7,659 bases of DNA from DSAR01 sp034437315 (lineage in GTDB: Bacteria; Chloroflexota; Anaerolineae; B4-G1), in NCBI GenBank assembly GCA_034437315.1, contig DAOTUC010000053.1:1-7659 (forward strand), read 5' to 3'. A program made the position numbers and the translations under genes. The notes beneath the pieces were generated by a model that saw only the letters and a program-made list of their open reading frames with translations, was not told where the DNA came from and searched no databases. Below are positions 7,087-7,659 of this stretch, one piece after another (positions within the stretch are counted from its first letter, which is position 1; each line of letters starts with the position of its first letter).

Positions 7087-7194
7087 TTAACACAAATTAT
7101 ACCGCTGCTCTAGCCACCGTCCCGGGGCGCTAATCGGTCCGAGGATAGGCCTCTGAGCGAATTTTTTAGTCTCTTAACATAAATTATGCCGCTG
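7087..7194. repeat. Imperfect 21-base direct repeat pair
   Basis: Copies at 7087-7107 and 7174-7194 match at 19 of 21 bases (TTAACAyAAATTATrCCGCTG), 87 bases apart. Read on the minus strand, each contains a -10-like box, TATAAT in the nearer copy and CATAAT in the farther one. They may be duplicated promoter or operator segments for the lipoprotein-hypD operon. Confidence 0.5.
7096..7101 (-). promoter_or_regulatory. Candidate -10 box for lipoprotein-hypD operon
   Basis: A perfect TATAAT reads at 7101-7096 on the minus strand, about 73 bases before ATG 7023. No -35 resembling TTGACA is found 16-18 bases upstream; that stretch is GC-rich. It is therefore a weak candidate that would need an activator. 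Confidence 0.3.
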
Positions 7195-7298
7195 TAATGA
7201 CGCGAACACGCCCTTTAAGCAATTGAGCATTTTCCTGCTCCACGATATTGGGATTAACGGACAAGGTTAATTCGTGAACTCACACAACAACGCCATAC

Positions 7299-7324
7299 GT
7301 TCTTCCAACGAGAGGGATTGAAAC
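7299..7324 (+). repeat. Solitary CRISPR-repeat-like sequence
   Basis: The stretch begins GTTCTTCC and ends GAGGGATTGAAAC. The ATTGAAAC end (7317-7324) is typical of many type I and III CRISPR repeats. Only one copy exists in the window, with no spacer-repeat periodicity and no cas gene, so it is at most a relic or a chance match. Confidence 0.25.
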
Positions 7325-7400
7325 CATCGCGCTTTGGCTTATATTGCCTCTTCTTGGCGATCGTGAGATACCATTTGCTTCGTCATATAACGCTCCGCTT

Positions 7401-7659
7401 CTATTCCACGCACCACAACGCTTGCTGCGGATCGCTCAGGTACTCGGCGCCGTCCGGCGTGACCAGGACGTCCTCTTCCAGGCCGATGTAGCCCCGTTCG
7501 GGTACCTGCACGCCCAATTCGATGGCGAAAACGTTGCCGGCCTCGATCACGCCCTCGATCGAGGTCCCGTAGCGCTCCCAGCGCGGCCCCAGGACGGTGG
7601 CCCCATCGTGGGCGGTGCGTCCGACGTGGTGTCCGAAAGCGTGCATGTATTCCGGATAA
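7401..7659 (-). CDS. M24 metallopeptidase (Xaa-Pro aminopeptidase-like), C-terminal fragment
   Basis: The frame is open to the window edge, so about 85 C-terminal residues are seen and the start is missing. The visible part matches the pita-bread fold of peptidase family M24. The metal-site His lies in FGHHVGRTAHD, the first Glu in FAIELGV (where many members have IEPG), and the last Glu in GLEEDVLVT. Family members use two metal ions to remove an N-terminal residue ahead of proline, or cleave related dipeptides. The two aspartate ligands would lie upstream, outside the window. The internal ATG at 7646 is not the real start, since YPEY continues the family match ahead of it. It shares strand with the lipoprotein but is 377 bases away, so it is probably a separate transcription unit. 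Confidence 0.85.
   Translation of the reverse strand, partial: YPEYMHAFGHHVGRTAHDGATVLGPRWERYGTSIEGVIEAGNVFAIELGVQVPERGYIGLEEDVLVTPDGAEYLSDPQQALWCVE

Larger units (their letters stand above)
7079..7278. repeat. 13-base inverted repeat bounding a 200-bp segment
   Basis: TTCACGAATTAAC at 7079-7091 is matched perfectly by its complement GTTAATTCGTGAA at 7266-7278. The left arm is preceded by CCACGAATT, giving a doubled CACGAATT theme often seen in intergenic repeats. It could be the ends of a degenerate miniature element or binding sites in opposite orientation. No coding sequence lies between the arms. Confidence 0.5.
7024..7400. other. Long intergenic spacer with repeats
   Basis: This is 377 bases without a credible gene, more AT-rich than its surroundings. 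It contains a 13-base inverted repeat (7079-7278), a 21-base imperfect direct repeat (7087-7107 and 7174-7194), a TATAAT box and a CRISPR-repeat-like stretch at 7299-7324. The ribosome binding site of the lipoprotein gene lies at its low-coordinate edge. No obvious rho-independent terminator follows the peptidase stop at 7401. Confidence 0.7.

Noticed and set aside
7299..7324. CRISPR array
   Set aside because: There is only one repeat-like copy and no regular spacing or cas gene, so it is listed only as a solitary repeat-like sequence.

Overview
The window is GC-rich bacterial DNA with every supported gene on the minus strand, so transcription runs from high to low coordinates. Several traits point to Chloroflexota, probably an Anaerolineae-like member: lipoproteins with long Thr/Pro tethers, a Cys-rich linker, a GAF/REC-heavy two-component set, and intergenic repeats of the AATCCTGTTCATCCG and CACGAATTTCACGAATT kind. 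This assignment is inference from style and was not tested by a search.

Layout in transcription order. The window opens inside the 3' end of an M24 metallopeptidase (Xaa-Pro aminopeptidase-like) gene (7659-7401). A 377-base spacer (7400-7024) follows. It is AT-richer and holds an inverted repeat, an imperfect direct repeat, a TATAAT box and one CRISPR-repeat-like sequence. Next come a secreted lipoprotein (7023-5920) and, overlapping it by 4 bases, hypD (5923-4808), which encodes a NiFe-hydrogenase maturation protein. No other hyp gene is visible. A 143-base spacer (4807-4665) carries a tandem 13-base repeat and a strong sigma70-type promoter, which starts a signalling operon. Its genes encode a double-GAF sensor with a histidine-kinase-like core (4664-2835), a REC-histidine kinase (2829-1675) and a REC protein with a helical TPR-like tail (1611-982). 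A compact inverted-repeat element (847-971) separates this operon from a lipoprotein of the phosphodiester glycosidase (NAGPA/DUF2233) family, which runs off the window at base 1.

How the genes may work together. The three signalling genes look like one pathway. The GAF protein keeps a phosphorylatable-looking His but has lost the recognisable ATP-binding motifs. The second protein has an apparently intact kinase core. The third is a receiver with no DNA-binding domain. This suggests a phosphorelay or allosteric scheme ending in protein-protein output. The link between hypD and the lipoprotein is only positional: shared strand and overlapping stop/start.

The most interesting points are the degenerate kinase in the operon, the tandem operator-like repeat just upstream of its promoter, the isolated hypD coupled to a lipoprotein, and the glycosidase gene whose only start codons lie inside a repeat element.
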